Shown: positions 41,920-53,023 of the stretch, piece after piece | Layout of the letters: the number at the start of each line of letters is the position of its first letter | How positions within the stretch are numbered: the first letter of the stretch is position 1 | DNA from: CAIYXB01 sp038146805 | Lineage (GTDB): Bacteria > Cyanobacteriota > Vampirovibrionia > LMEP-6097 | Assembly (NCBI GenBank): GCA_038146805.1 | Contig: JAYQSH010000005.1 | Coordinates: forward strand, 1 to 64,000 | Direction of reading: 5' to 3' | Length of the DNA: 64,000 nt | Program-made: the position numbers and the translations under genes | Notes under the pieces: generated by a model | Seen by the model: only the letters and a program-made list of their open reading frames with translations | What the model was told of the DNA's origin: nothing | Databases searched by the model: none

Positions 41920-42960
41920 TTCTAGGAGCAAATGCAACTTTGCTTGATTTCTTCCTCAAAGACCTCAAAAGGTGTTTTGTAGCCTAGTCTTTTCTTTGGT
42001 CTACCATTGATTAAATCAACGTACTTTTGAAGTTCTTCATTTGTAATTTTACTCAAATCTGCTCCTTTAGGAATAAATTCTCGTAAAAGTCCAATAGTAT
42101 TTTCGCACGTTCCTCTTTGCCATGGGCTGTAAGGTTTGGCAAAATATACTTTCATATCAAGACTACTTTCTATTTCTTGATGCTTTGCAAACTCAGTGCC
42201 ATTGTCATAAGTTATTGAAAGACAAAGTTCGTCAGGTATTTCTTCAAAAGCTCCTCAGTTGTTTCAAGAATTGATTTGGCCTTTTTATTTTCCATTTTGG
42301 CTGCAAGAAGCAGTCCAGACCTGCGTTCTACGTTAATTAAAATCTTAGGTGGTTGTTTTGGGTCTCCAAGCATAGTATCTCCTTCCCAATGTCCGGGAAC
42401 GCTCCTCTCATTGATTTCTTGAGGTCTTTCATCAATCGATCTCTTATTAATAATAAATTCTGGGCTGGATCTTTTCCTTCGATATTTTTTACCTTTTCTC
42501 CTAAGCCTGAGTTTGACTAGGTCACAGTGTTTCTTGTAGAGCCATTGATATATAGTCTCATGACAAATCACTTCACCAGTTTCTTGTCTCCATCTACCCG
42601 CAATTTGATTGGGAGACCAGTGAAGTCCTATACAATCAATGATAAACTTCTCTAAAACACTGTCACTGACTATCCTTAGATGAATATTAGCTTTTCTTTT
42701 TCTTTCATAAGCAAACTGCCAAGCTTTTTCAGCAGTGAAGCTTCCATCAACTGAATTGTTACTAATACACCTACTTACAACTGATTTATTTCTACCAATA
42801 GTAATTCCAATTTCACTAATAGTTAATCCTTGATCTAGCAATGTCTCAATTTTAACCATCTCTTCCCAAGTCAAATGACCCTTACTTTTGTCTGACATCT
42901 TTTTCTCCTGTATTTACTTACAAGGAAAAAAACATAGATTTGTTGCATTTCGGTTTAGAA
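41920..42960 (-). mobile_element. IS30-family insertion sequence inserted into the first copy
   Basis: About 1.04 kb with matching ends TTCTAGGAGCAAATGCAAC (left, 41,920) and TTCTAAACCGAAATGCAAC (right, complement, ending 42,960), identical at most of 19 positions. It lies in the opposite orientation to the fragment on its left. It contains one transposase frame, broken once. Confidence 0.8.
41922..42898 (-). pseudogene. IS30-family transposase, one frame change
   Basis: The first part (ATG 42,898) has 'SKGHLTWEEMVKIETLLDQG', 'IGRNKSVVSRC', 'LHWSPNQIAGRWRQETGEVI' and the first catalytic Asp in 'GHWEGDTMLGD'. It ends at about 42,212; reading on in another frame gives 'PDELCLSITYDNGTEFAKHQ' (second Asp) and 'SPWQRGTCENTIGLLREFIP' (Glu). 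The DDE triad is complete if the one-base change near 42,213 is corrected. Confidence 0.85.
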
Positions 42961-43065
42961 AGAATCCCCTGAAAATCTACAAAAGCCTTTATTTATCAAT
43001 AGTTTTCTGCTGCTCTTATTTGAGGGGGCGAGTAGTTACTTTAAGAGTAAAATCACCATTAGGTA

Positions 43066-43094
43066 TTGACAAGCGCCTCTTGGGGTGGTATTAT
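43066..43094 (+). promoter_or_regulatory. Near-consensus promoter of the giant gene
   Basis: TTGACA (43,066-43,071), a 17-base spacer and TATTAT (43,089-43,094) match sigma-70 type promoters almost exactly. The ATG at 43,105 lies ten bases past the -10, so the transcript should start three or four bases before the start codon and has no room for a Shine-Dalgarno. It is the best promoter seen in the window. Confidence 0.75.
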
Positions 43095-43104
43095 ATTGAT
43101 CACA

Positions 43105-46100
43105 ATGGAAGGTATAGACAATATTTTAAACTCAAGAACAGGAAAATCCCCCTCTAGAAAAGAAATAGATGTTCTCAGACAATACGTAGCTCAAATAGAA
43201 TCTTCTCAAACTACAAATGAATCAGAGAGAAAAAGGCTAAATGCCGTAAAGAAGATACTCAAATCTCTTCATGAATCAAAAAGTATTAGTGAAAGGGTTC
43301 AATATACTGATGCAGATGTTGAAGATTTTATTACTGGTAAATTAACCGGTGACTCAAGACAAGAATTTGTCGAAGAACTTAAGAAAAACTCTACGCTAAG
43401 AAAAAACTGTATTCATAGGCGTGAACGACTATCAGAATTAGAAATTACTATCAGCGCAGAAGCAGCTAGAGCCTTTAACTCAGGGCTATCTGCTCTTTAT
43501 AGTGGAAATAGAAATTTCCCAGGACATCAATACAATGATTATGGAGCAAGAGCCAACGAATCAGTTTTTATAGAGGATAGAGAAAGGTTTTATGCTAGTG
43601 CTCGTAATTCTTTTGAAAAATTACTAGAACTACATGAACTAGAAGACTTAGCACTTGCAAATTTAGCTATTGTTGAAGAGAACGTAAAAATGCACCTATT
43701 GTTGCACAATTTTATCCTTCAGGTAGACACAACCGTTTCGATAGCATGGTACAGCAAGTTCAAAAAGGTGAAATTAGCCCTACGGAAGCAGTCTTTGGTA
43801 AACCTTCCACACCACCTACTAATAAAAAAGAACAAAGACCACCATCTTGGGTAGATGGCATACCTTTGAAAATGCAAGCTGATGACAGACCTATAGAGAA
43901 TTTACTAGAGCTTGACTTTAAGAACCCTAATAATACGAGACAGCTAATTCGTAGATTAAATGAATTTATTCCACAAGGTGAAAGAAGTTCTCTCATTTCT
44001 TTTGATCCACTTAAACCAATTGAACACCAGGAAAGATTAATAAGCTTAATGAAAGATGATGAAGATTTTGTTGCAAGCTTAATAGATTTTATCGAACAAC
44101 CGATGCCAGGTGGTAATGACCAGCAACTTTCTAAATTAAATGATTCCAGGATAGTTGCTTATAGACTTTTAACTATGCATTACTTAGAATCAAAAGACAA
44201 AAAAGTCTTTAGCAAGCTCAAAGATCTATTCATGAGACAAGTAGATAAATTTAGAGCTAATGATACTAAGGGCTGGGAAACTAATTGGTTTTATGGAGCT
44301 GATGATATCCTGCTTCATTATGCAGACAAAGACGATAAACTATGGGGAATAGTTACTGAAATATTTGAAAAAGCTTCTGAAATGGGTTTTAAAGATTTTT
44401 TTTCAGGACATCTTAAAATGCGTAACTTTATTTGGGGTATGGAAAAAATGGAGCAGAGATTTGTTAAAGACTCTGCTGCAAGAGAGTTGGTGATGAATAA
44501 ATTGATCAATTGTGATGATGAAAAACATAATGATTGGGGTGAGAGCATATCCTTAGATTCAGACGGGGTTAGAGTTTTGGCAGCCTTCCCTGAAAAGAGA
44601 AAGTTGATACTTGTATAGCAATTTTAGACGGCTCTATTATTGTAAGCAACAGAGCGAGAAGCCTTGCAATTAGACACTTGGAAAAAATGGGCAAAGATGC
44701 ACTTCTAAGAGCTGAGCCTGAAATAATTGACAAGTTAGCTTTTATTTTTGATGTTGAACGATCACTTTACTCAACTAATACTAATGACGATGATTCAAGC
44801 TCTGAAGCAGATCAACCAATTGATCAAGAAGATTTATGGTCATTATCTAAACTAGTGTATGCCATTGACCCAGATGAAGGAGCTAGACAAATAGAAGAAA
44901 CAATAAATATAATTATTTCACAAGCTTCTTATGCCAACTCAGATTTTAGAACAGGAATAGTTGAATTTTGTAGGCAAAACAAACTTGATCATTTAAGACC
45001 TTTACTTGTAAAGCTTTATGTTGGTTACGATAGGAGTTCGACTTTTATTAAACAATTGAGAGAATGGGGGACTGGTGATGCGGAATTAGCGCAAGCTACT
45101 TTGGAAGATTTGCAAAGTCATCATGGCTCAAATGATTTTGACAGAGCTTATTCAGAAATCAGAAAATCCCTTACTGGTGATGATGCTAGTGCATGGTCGC
45201 ATGTAGTAGAATATTGCTTTGACCATTGTGATAAAACTAAATTTGTAGAGCTTATTCTTCAAGACCCTTATCGTCACTTATTAACTCCTAGTAGAGTTGA
45301 GAATATTTTAAATAGATACACTCAGGGAATCTTAAAAGATCATTCAGAGTGGGAGCAACATACAAATAGAGACCTCGCGAGTTTACATGATTCGCTTCTG
45401 GCTTGCGCTCATTTACCAGAGACAAGACCTCACTTGATTGAATATGTAGAAGATGAGATTCGAAAATTTAATTCTCCTGAAGCTATCGAAGCTAACCCTA
45501 AAAACGATAGACTTCTTTACTTTTTGATGGAACTTCATAATAAAGCCACGGCAATGGAAGTGAATGAAAAATATGGAGACATCGGTGCACCATTACAATC
45601 ATGGTTATTTTTTTCTAAGGACATGCATCCTCCTAAAGAAGCAGCCAAGTTGATTTTTGAGTATTGCTTAAATGACAAAAATCGAAGTGGAGTTAATGTC
45701 ACGGATTCATATGATTCAGGTGATCAGATGGAAGCTGTGATATATGCAGATAAAATCTTTGGGCTTCATTCTAAACCTCAAGATTCTATTTCTGATTCGG
45801 ATACTACTGTAAGCCTTAGTGATTTAGAAAGCTATTTAATCCATCTAACAAGGGGAAGAAGATTACCTCTACCTGCTATTCGGGCAGCTTATGATTTCTC
45901 ATTACCACACCTAAAATGGGGCACAATAAGTGGAGGTGCACGTATTTGCAAATCACCACAGGAACTAATTGAATTGACTAAATTTCCCGTACTTGGACTC
46001 ACTTCAGGAGGTGTTAATCACAGAGGGCCTTTGTTTAAAGGTTTATCAAATGAATTATTAGATTTATATCAAAGTTTTAAGTATCATCAAAAAGGTTTTA

Positions 46101-48273
46101 TTTTTGGTGAAGAAGATGGACAAGACCCTGATCTAAATATAGCTTTTTTACTATCAGCTTTATTTAGAGTAAGAGCTTTTTGATGCAATAGATATACTTC
46201 GCGACCATCAAATCGAAAACCAAAGTTTATATGCAAAAGTTGCTCGTTTCGCAAGTATGGGTGCCGCTGAAGCAATTGAAGATGAAGATGCAGAATCTGC
46301 TTTAGAAATGCACAAGGTTTTAGATGAAATTATTGACTTAGTACCAGACGGAATAAAACTTGAAGCAATGGATAAGAGTGACTTTAGGCTAAAAGTTCGT
46401 GAAAAGATCCAAGAATTAGAAGCATCAACAAGACATGAAAGAGAAATTAGAACTAAAGAGGCAATTGAAAAATCCTGAAGTTGCTAGTGAAATGAAAAAA
46501 CAAGTTAGTGACAAAATTATAAAAGCTAGGTCTGGTAAAAGTATAAGTTTTCCAGTTCTAAGGGGCTCTATGTTAGCTAAGGTTGTTAATGGTAAGCCAT
46601 ATGGCTCTTATAGTTTTGGAGGCTGGTATAGTAAATTTGGTGAAACTCTAGGTTATGATGTATGTCAAGAGATCGGTGAGAGTATTTGTCGTGAAATGGA
46701 CTTTACTGTTGAAGAATTAGACCAACTAAGAAAAAATTACGAACAATCTAATGATAATATGGAAAGAATGTCAAGATCTTTGATGCATCGACACTCGATC
46801 TCCCAAAGAGGTATTTTTTAGTCTTATGTGGATTGGTCCAGAAAATATATTTCCTGATTTAAAAAGAGAATACCCAAATTCTGGTATTGGTGTAACTCGT
46901 CAACAATTAGAAGATTTTGACTTCACTGCAAAAGAGTTATTGTTTATTTTCAAAGACATTAAAGAAAATTTGCTTGGTGCTATCAGCGCAATAGAATCAT
47001 TAGTTCAATTGAACTTAAGGGTTCCTTCTGCACAGGATGATGCGAATCGTTTTACGGATGACCTGAATAGAAATTTATTTCAAGCATCTATGAAACTTGA
47101 AAAAGCAAAATATAGATTGCCTGATCAGCAAAATGGTGAAGCTTACAATACATTAATGGAAGCTTATAATGCTGTCTTTAATTTTGCTACAAAAGTAATT
47201 CGTAATGGTCTTGATAATGAAGATCAAAAAAGAATTAAGCAAATGCATGGTCAGCAGACGTTCCTTGATTATCATGCAAAAATGTTTTAGAAATACCACC
47301 TCAAACATCAATCATTTTGAGGGATCCTGCAACCGCTCAAAGAGTCCAAGTTAATGACCGACAATGGCAAGAAAACTTTAAACAAATTTCGAGAATTATT
47401 AAAAGCAAGGTTCCAAGAGATGTGATAGATGATATGAGTTTCACAGTATTCCAAAAAACTTTCTTTGATTTAGCACCTAAAATACAAGAAAAAGGATTTG
47501 GTTTAATGGGTTCTGCAAAGTATCTAGCTTTTGGTAGAAGTGATCCTCAATCTTCTAAACCAGCTTCTAGCTTTCAATTCAGTAGTTCAAGAAATCCTGA
47601 GTTAGAACCAGGTCAGATTCAGGATTTTATAACTAGAGAACTGTCGATGTTGTTAGAAGAAGAAATTAGTGATTTCTATCAACAGAGAATATTGCCATAT
47701 ATTCAAGATGAAATTGCAGATCATCCTGAATTAGAAGGCATGGCTCTTATGGGTGGTCAATATATGGATATGTGGGACCAAGGTGCTCAGTATCAACAAG
47801 TAGCTCCTTTATGTGCAGACCCATGGACTGGTATTCCCAAATCAACAAGATTAAATCCAGTCGAAATTCCACAAGAAATTAGCAATAAGCTTTTTGTGCC
47901 TCCAAAAGGTTTGAATTTGACTGGTGAAATGAAAGAAGTTATTTATGGTGAGGTTTTTCCAGAATTAGCAGCAAAGGGAGTTGGTATCCCAGATGAACTA
48001 CAAGTTGCTGTTACCTTTAAGTTTGCAGATGGTAAAGTAAAGCCAGATGATTTTCACTTTGAAATAGGCTTTGCCCAGAAGCCTGATTTGGCAGATGAAC
48101 AGTTAAGTGATATAGAGAAAGTATATATTCAAAAAGAAGTAAGGCAGCGTCTTGAAAGTAGATTTAAAGATGTTTGCGAAAGAACTGTCACTCCGAGACT
48201 AAATGAATTAAGTGATAGAGCAAGAGAGTTATTTAAGGGAATAAGATATAGAGCTACGTTTGTCAAGCCATGA
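43105..48273 (+). CDS. Giant unrecognised protein (~1,720 residues), frame broken six times in this sequence
   Basis: Seven consecutive plus-strand frames tile this region end to end, and each junction is a one-base change that restores continuous protein: near 43,690 ('NVK' to 'NAPIVAQFYPSG'), 44,605 ('PEKRK' to 'DTCIAILDGSIIVSN'), 46,168 ('RV' to 'ELFDAIDILRD'), about 46,468 ('AIEK' to 'NPEVASEMKK'), 46,815 ('RGIF' to 'SLMWIGPENIF') and 47,283 ('YHAK' to 'NVLEIPPQ'). Most sit in A or T runs. The product would be soluble, acidic and mostly helical, with no signal peptide, clear membrane segment, Walker motif or nuclease motif that I can see; helical-repeat character is likely. It has a strong promoter, IS30 copies upstream, and an IS3 starting two bases after its TGA. 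Function is unknown. Confidence 0.6.
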
Positions 48274-48287
48274 AGTGTCCCTGTAAA

Positions 48288-49202
48288 TTAAACAAGCTTA
48301 TTCGTAATACTTTTCCTAGATTTATTACTTAAGTTCACAAACTTAATTGTACAACTTTCTAAGTCTTGAATTACTAAAGGCTTAGTAAAGTTTTGATAGC
48401 ACTTAAGTGGTGACCTCATACCTAACGATTGATGAGGTCTTCTGTTGTTGTAGTATTCAACAAATTCTTTAACTCCTATTTTTACCTCCTTGATTGTTTT
48501 GAAATATTTAGGATAAACACATTCTTGTTTCAGCGTTCTCCAAAATCTTTCTACTATTGCATTATCAGTAGCTCGACCTTTACCATCCATTGATATTGCT
48601 ACTTGATGCTCTAAAAGCACCTGAGTAAATTCTTGGCTAGTAAACTGACTGCCCTGATTGCTATTAAATATTTCAGGACAACCATATTGTTCAATTGCTT
48701 CCTCTAGGGCTTCAATGCAAAAACTTGTGTCCATCATATTTGAGATGCGATAGCTTAGCACTGACCTGCTAAACAAATCGATAATAGCAACCATAAAACA
48801 AAAGCCTTGCTGAGTTCTGATGTATGTGATATCAGTGCCCCAAACATGATTTGGTTTATCAATCACTAAATTCCTTAGCAAGTAAGCATATTTTTTGTGT
48901 TCCTTCATTGCCTTGCTAGTATTGGGTTTCGGAGCTTGAGCTACCAATCCCATTGCCTTCATTAGCTTAGATACTCTATCTTTACCAACTTTAAGACCAT
49001 GGTGTTCTTTTAAAGCCCAGCGCATATTTCTACAGCCAAACATTGGTTGTTTCGTATACTCCCTGATCTATTGCATCCATAATTTTTTATCTCCATCTGA
49101 AAACTCGGTCTTAGGTTTTCTATAATACTTAGAGCGATCGATGTTAAGCAACCCACATTGATGCGTGATTGGAAATTTTGAATCACCATCCATGAGGCTC
49201 AT
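48288..49202 (-). pseudogene. IS3-family transposase OrfB with two compensating frame changes
   Basis: The frame opens in overlap with the end of OrfA ('MSLMDGDSKFPITHQCGLLN'), passes an early stretch where one base is gained or lost near 49,085 and another near 49,065 ('MDAIDQ' to 'EYTKQPMFGCRNM'), and is then intact to 48,288. The integrase core has Asp in 'VWGTDITYIRTQQGF', an expected second Asp position reading 'IFNSNQGSQFTS' with Asn in place of Asp, and Glu in 'AIVERFWRTLKQE'. The Asn substitution would inactivate a DDE enzyme. Confidence 0.8.
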
Positions 49203-49512
49203 TCTCCCATTGAAATCCAGCTTCCCTATATTTTTTTTTAACCCAGTCGATCATGACCGTTTGTTCACCAATTAAATTTTTGAGCTCTTTAATTTGATTT
49301 TCTTTTTTGCCTGAGTTTTTCTTTATGTTCTTCTTCAATTTTTGAATCAAAAACAGAAGCCGAATTCTCTTTGAGTTTTTAACCCAATCTCTCAAAGTTT
49401 TTGGATCGATTCTGTACTTAGAAGCAATCGTAGAAATCGCTTCTTCATCTTTTAACGCTTCCAAAGCTGCTTTTGCTTTCAGCTCTGAGCTAATTTTTCT
49501 GTAACCTGGCAT
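49183..49512 (-). CDS. IS3-family OrfA (helix-turn-helix)
   Basis: The 109-residue product has 'SSELKAKAALEALKDEEAIS' and 'IASKYRIDPKTLRDWVKN', the InsE/OrfA-type helix-turn-helix that recognises the IS ends, followed by a Lys-rich coiled coil. Its end overlaps the OrfB start in another frame, as usual for the family. Confidence 0.85.
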   Translation of the reverse strand: MPGYRKISSELKAKAALEALKDEEAISTIASKYRIDPKTLRDWVKNSKRIRLLFLIQKLKKNIKKNSGKKENQIKELKNLIGEQTVMIDWVKKKYREAGFQWENEPHGW

Positions 49513-49588
49513 TTTCTTTCTCCTTTTAGTCTTTACGATTTTATCAGGAAAAAGTATTTCGTTTTACTGGCCTCATATTACAGGGACA

Positions 49589-49788
49589 TTACACTATGCT
49601 CCACTGATACCAATTATCGTTGATAGCTATTTCGCTTAATGGGCGTGCTTCCAAACCCGTAATAAGTATCTCGAGTCTTTAGATTTGGGCATAAGTAGGC
49701 TTTGGTTAGACACGCCTAACAAAAGAATCAAACACCGTCGCTTAGTGAGTTTCACGCAGTGAGACAAGCTAAGCGTAAGGTCGTTTGT
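49589..49788. other. Non-coding, hairpin-rich spacer after the IS3
   Basis: No gene can be supported here. The stretch contains nested inverted repeats (for example CGCTTAG at about 49,738 with CTAAGCG at about 49,769, and GGGCGTG with CACGCC further left) and is followed directly by the palindromic element at 49,789. It looks like degraded mobile or palindromic DNA. Confidence 0.4.
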
Positions 49789-49872
49789 GGGACTGATTTC
49801 TGACCCCATTTGCTAGTGATTTTAACATTTCACTGTATTTTAAAATTCAAAATGGGGTTTGGAATCAGTCCC
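49789..49872. repeat. 84-base MITE-like element with ~24-base terminal inverted repeats
   Basis: The ends GGGACTGATTTC...ACCCCATTT and its complement AAATGGGGT...GGAATCAGTCCC pair over about 24 bases with few mismatches, leaving an AT-rich middle. Size and structure are those of a miniature inverted-repeat element or an IS end pair. No gene fits inside. Confidence 0.65.
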
Positions 49873-49874
49873 TT

Positions 49875-50015
49875 AATGACAACAAGGCACTAAAACTAAT
49901 AAACAAAGAAAACAACGAAGAAAAAGTTTTAGCTCAAATTAGTAATTTGCTACTAGCTCGAGATACAAAGACCCCGGATAACAGAACACAAGCAAGCCAA
50001 ATTTGTGCTAGCTAA
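49875..50015 (+). pseudogene. C-terminal fragment of an unknown gene
   Basis: Directly after the palindromic element a frame of 46 codons reads 'NDNKALKLINKENNEEKVLA' and 'QISNLLLARDTKTPDNRTQA' to TAA. It is protein-like but has no start, so it is probably the 3' end of a gene cut off by the neighbouring elements. It overlaps the convergent trpG/pabA end by four bases. Confidence 0.4.
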
Positions 50016-50608
50016 AGTTTTAAAAAGTTTTCTAATAATTTGTGTCCATACTCAGACAAAATAGATTCAGGATGATATTGCACTCCAAATAAATTAGTAT
50101 GTTCTTTATGAGAAACAGCCATAACAACATTATCAGCAGTTTTAGCTTCCAAAACTAGTTCTGGAGCCAAATGCAAAGACTCAAAATCTATAACCAAAGA
50201 ATGATAACGAGTTGCGGTATATTTTTGGGGAATGTCTGCAAAAATTTTATTATCACCAACAATTTCAATTTCAGAAGTTTTACCATGCATTAATTCTGGA
50301 GCATAAACAATTTTTGCTCCATGCAATTCACCAATTGCTTGACATCCTAAACACACACCCAAAATAGGAAGCTGACCTTTGTATTTTTTGATAATTTCTA
50401 AAGAGATACCCGAATCTTCTGGTCTACCCGGACCCGGAGAAATCAATATATGACTAGGTTTGATATTTTTGATTTGTGCGTCTAAATCAGAAGCCGTGAC
50501 TTCATCATTGCGCCATACAGTAGTCTGCGCGCCAAGTTCTTCGAGGTAATGTACTAAGTTATAAACAAAACTATCGTAATTATCAATTACCAGTACCTGT
50601 TGCGACAT
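50012..50608 (-). CDS. Glutamine amidotransferase of anthranilate or aminodeoxychorismate synthase
   Basis: The 198-residue product is a class I glutaminase: 'LVIDNYDSFVYNLVHYLEEL' at the start, oxyanion 'SPGPGRPEDSG', the nucleophile Cys in 'LGVCLGCQAIGE' and the His-Glu pair in 'FGVQYHPESIL'. It supplies ammonia to TrpE or PabB; the two uses cannot be separated from this subunit, and many bacteria share one. Its partner is not adjacent. A TATAAT (50,620-50,615 on the minus strand) ends six bases before the ATG, so the mRNA may be leaderless. Confidence 0.93.
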   Translation of the reverse strand: MSQQVLVIDNYDSFVYNLVHYLEELGAQTTVWRNDEVTASDLDAQIKNIKPSHILISPGPGRPEDSGISLEIIKKYKGQLPILGVCLGCQAIGELHGAKIVYAPELMHGKTSEIEIVGDNKIFADIPQKYTATRYHSLVIDFESLHLAPELVLEAKTADNVVMAVSHKEHTNLFGVQYHPESILSEYGHKLLENFLKL

Positions 50609-50752
50609 GGGTTTATTATAGCTTTTTTATGAACACAAAGGCAGAACTTCTGCACTGAATAAAAAGTAATTAACAGCAGTTAATTAATTTTTATAACAAG
50701 GCTTTCAATTGCTCAAAAGGAAGATTTAAATTTGCTTTGAATGCTTCAAAAA

Positions 50753-52867
50753 CTAAGCGGCAGCTTTTGCTCTAGCACCTTTAACTTCTTCAGCAACATT
50801 TGGAGGAACCTCTTCGTAAGCCATGAATTCCATAGTAAAAGTTCCTTGACCTTTAGTTTTGTTACGAATATCAGTCGCATAACCAAACATATTTGCCAAA
50901 GGTACTATTGTTGAAACCATAGAAAGACCTTTGTCAGTTTCCATCTTTTCAACTCTTCCACGTCTTGAAGAAATGTCTCCAATTACATCACCCATAAATT
51001 CTTCAGGAACTTCAATGTCAACTTTCATCACTGGCTCTAATAAAGCAGGACTTGCTTTTCTTACAGCTTCTTTAAGAGCCATAGAACCAGCAATACCAAA
51101 AGCCATTTCAGATGAGTCAACTTCGTGGAAAGAACCATGTTTCAAGGTAGCTTTTACACCAAGTACTTCATAACCTGCGATAACACCACCAGCCATTGAA
51201 TCACGAATACCTTTTTCAACTGCAGGGATATATTCTTTTGGAATCACACCACCAACAATTTTATTTTCAAAAGTTAAAGCTGGGTATTCATTACCTTCTT
51301 CATCTTTACCAATAGGAGCCGGTTCAAAATCAATAACAACATGTCCGTATTGACCACGACCACCAGATTGTTTTGCGTATTTGTAATCTTCTGTAACAGC
51401 CGCTTTAATAGATTCTCTGTAAGCAACTTGAGGTTTACCAACATCAGCATCAACTTTAAATTCTCTATGGCATCTGTCAACAAGAATTTCTAAGTGCAAT
51501 TCACCCATTCCAGAAATAATTGTTTGACCAGTTTCATGATCAACTTTCACTCTAAAAGTAGGATCTTCTTCAGCTAATTTATGTAAAGCTGTTGAAAGTT
51601 TTTCTTGGTCAGCTTTTGTTTTTGGTTCAATTGCAACCGAAATCACTGGTTCTGGTACATGCAATGATTCCAAAATAACTTGATTTTTTTCATCACATAT
51701 TGTGTCACCAGTAGTTGTATCTTTAAAACCAACAACCGCACAAATATCTCCAGCTCTAATCTCAGGGATTTCTGTTCTGTCATCAGATTGTAGTTTAACT
51801 AATCTTGAAACACGTTCTTTGTTTTGTTTTGAAGCATTAAATACATAAGAACCAGATTCAATAACACCAGAATACATTCTAACGAAAGTCAATCTACCTA
51901 CAAACGGGTCAGTCATTACTTTAAATGCCAATGCCGCCATCGGTTGAGTATCATCGCAACGACGCTCAACTTCATTACCGTTAGTATCAAGACCTTTGAT
52001 TTGTTGAACTTCAATTGGATTTGGTAAGTAATCAACAACTGCATCTAGTAATTTTTGTACACCTTTATTTTTAAATGCAGAACCACAAAGCATAGGAATA
52101 ATTTGTAAATTTAAAACTGCTTTATGAAGACCTTTTTGTAATTCTTCTAAACTTAATGCATCTTCACCTTCATCTAAATATTTATTCATTAGATCTTCAT
52201 CGTTTTCACAAATAGATTCAACTAATTCTGTTCTAAGCTCAGTACATCTATCTGCTAAGTCCGCTGGATAGCCGTCAGTGATTGCGATTTTAGCGCCTAA
52301 GTCATCTTCATGGATATATGTCTTTTTCTCAAGTAAATCAACGACACCTTGGAAATTATCCTCAGCACCAATTGGCACTTGAATAGGCATAGCATTTACA
52401 CGCACGTCATTTCTTAGTTGACCATGAACTTTAAAAAAGTCAGAACCTTGTCTATCCATTTTGTTTACAAAAACAATTCTTGGGACTTTATATCTATCAG
52501 CTTGTCTCCACACTGTTTTTGTTTGTGGTTGTACGCCACCAACAGCACATAAAACAATGACAACACCGTCAAGCACACGCATTGAACGCTCAACTTCAAT
52601 CGTAAAGTCAACGTGTCCCGGGGTGTCAATCAAGTTGATATATTTATTTTTCCACTCAGTTGCGATTGCAGCTGCAGTAATTGTGATACCACGTTCTTTT
52701 TCTTGTGCCATCCAATCTGTAGCAGAAGTACCTTCATGCACTTCACCAATCTTGTGAATTTTTCCAGAATAAAATAAAACTCTTTCAGTAGTAGTTGTTT
52801 TTCCTGCATCGATATGTGCAGCAATTCCCATATTTCTATAATCTTCGTATTTAACTTTACGTGCCAT
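50753..52867 (-). CDS. fusA: Translation elongation factor G
   Basis: The 704-residue product has the GTPase motifs 'AHIDAGKTTTTERVLFYSG' (G1), 'GITITAAA' (G2), 'DTPGHVDF' (G3) and 'VNKMDRQG' (G4), then EF-G domains II to V with 'QSGGRGQYGHVVID' and 'DVIGDISSRRGRVEKME'. It drives translocation on the ribosome. A Shine-Dalgarno AAAGGA lies before the ATG. It stands outside the usual rpsL-rpsG-fusA-tuf operon. The frame is intact over 2.1 kb. Confidence 0.97.
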   Translation of the reverse strand: MARKVKYEDYRNMGIAAHIDAGKTTTTERVLFYSGKIHKIGEVHEGTSATDWMAQEKERGITITAAAIATEWKNKYINLIDTPGHVDFTIEVERSMRVLDGVVIVLCAVGGVQPQTKTVWRQADRYKVPRIVFVNKMDRQGSDFFKVHGQLRNDVRVNAMPIQVPIGAEDNFQGVVDLLEKKTYIHEDDLGAKIAITDGYPADLADRCTELRTELVESICENDEDLMNKYLDEGEDALSLEELQKGLHKAVLNLQIIPMLCGSAFKNKGVQKLLDAVVDYLPNPIEVQQIKGLDTNGNEVERRCDDTQPMAALAFKVMTDPFVGRLTFVRMYSGVIESGSYVFNASKQNKERVSRLVKLQSDDRTEIPEIRAGDICAVVGFKDTTTGDTICDEKNQVILESLHVPEPVISVAIEPKTKADQEKLSTALHKLAEEDPTFRVKVDHETGQTIISGMGELHLEILVDRCHREFKVDADVGKPQVAYRESIKAAVTEDYKYAKQSGGRGQYGHVVIDFEPAPIGKDEEGNEYPALTFENKIVGGVIPKEYIPAVEKGIRDSMAGGVIAGYEVLGVKATLKHGSFHEVDSSEMAFGIAGSMALKEAVRKASPALLEPVMKVDIEVPEEFMGDVIGDISSRRGRVEKMETDKGLSMVSTIVPLANMFGYATDIRNKTKGQGTFTMEFMAYEEVPPNVAEEVKGARAKAAA

Positions 52868-53023
52868 TGTTTTTTCCTTTAATAATTAACAGTAGTTGCA
52901 AAAAGCAACTGACCAAATATATTTTAAGTGCTTTTTGTTGATATTTCTAGCTATTAGCGGCAAAAAACCGTATTTATAGGATTTTTTAAGGAAATGTTAG
53001 TGCATGATGACAAATATTAGGTA

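Larger units (their letters stand above)
48276..49588 (-). mobile_element. IS3-family insertion sequence (second copy)
   Basis: About 1.31 kb with terminal repeats TGTCCCTGTAA (48,276) and its complement TTACAGGGACA (ending 49,588). It encodes overlapping OrfA and OrfB. It differs from the IS3 copy at 32.2 kb in both ends and protein sequence. It begins two bases after the giant gene's stop codon. No clear target duplication was seen. Confidence 0.85.
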
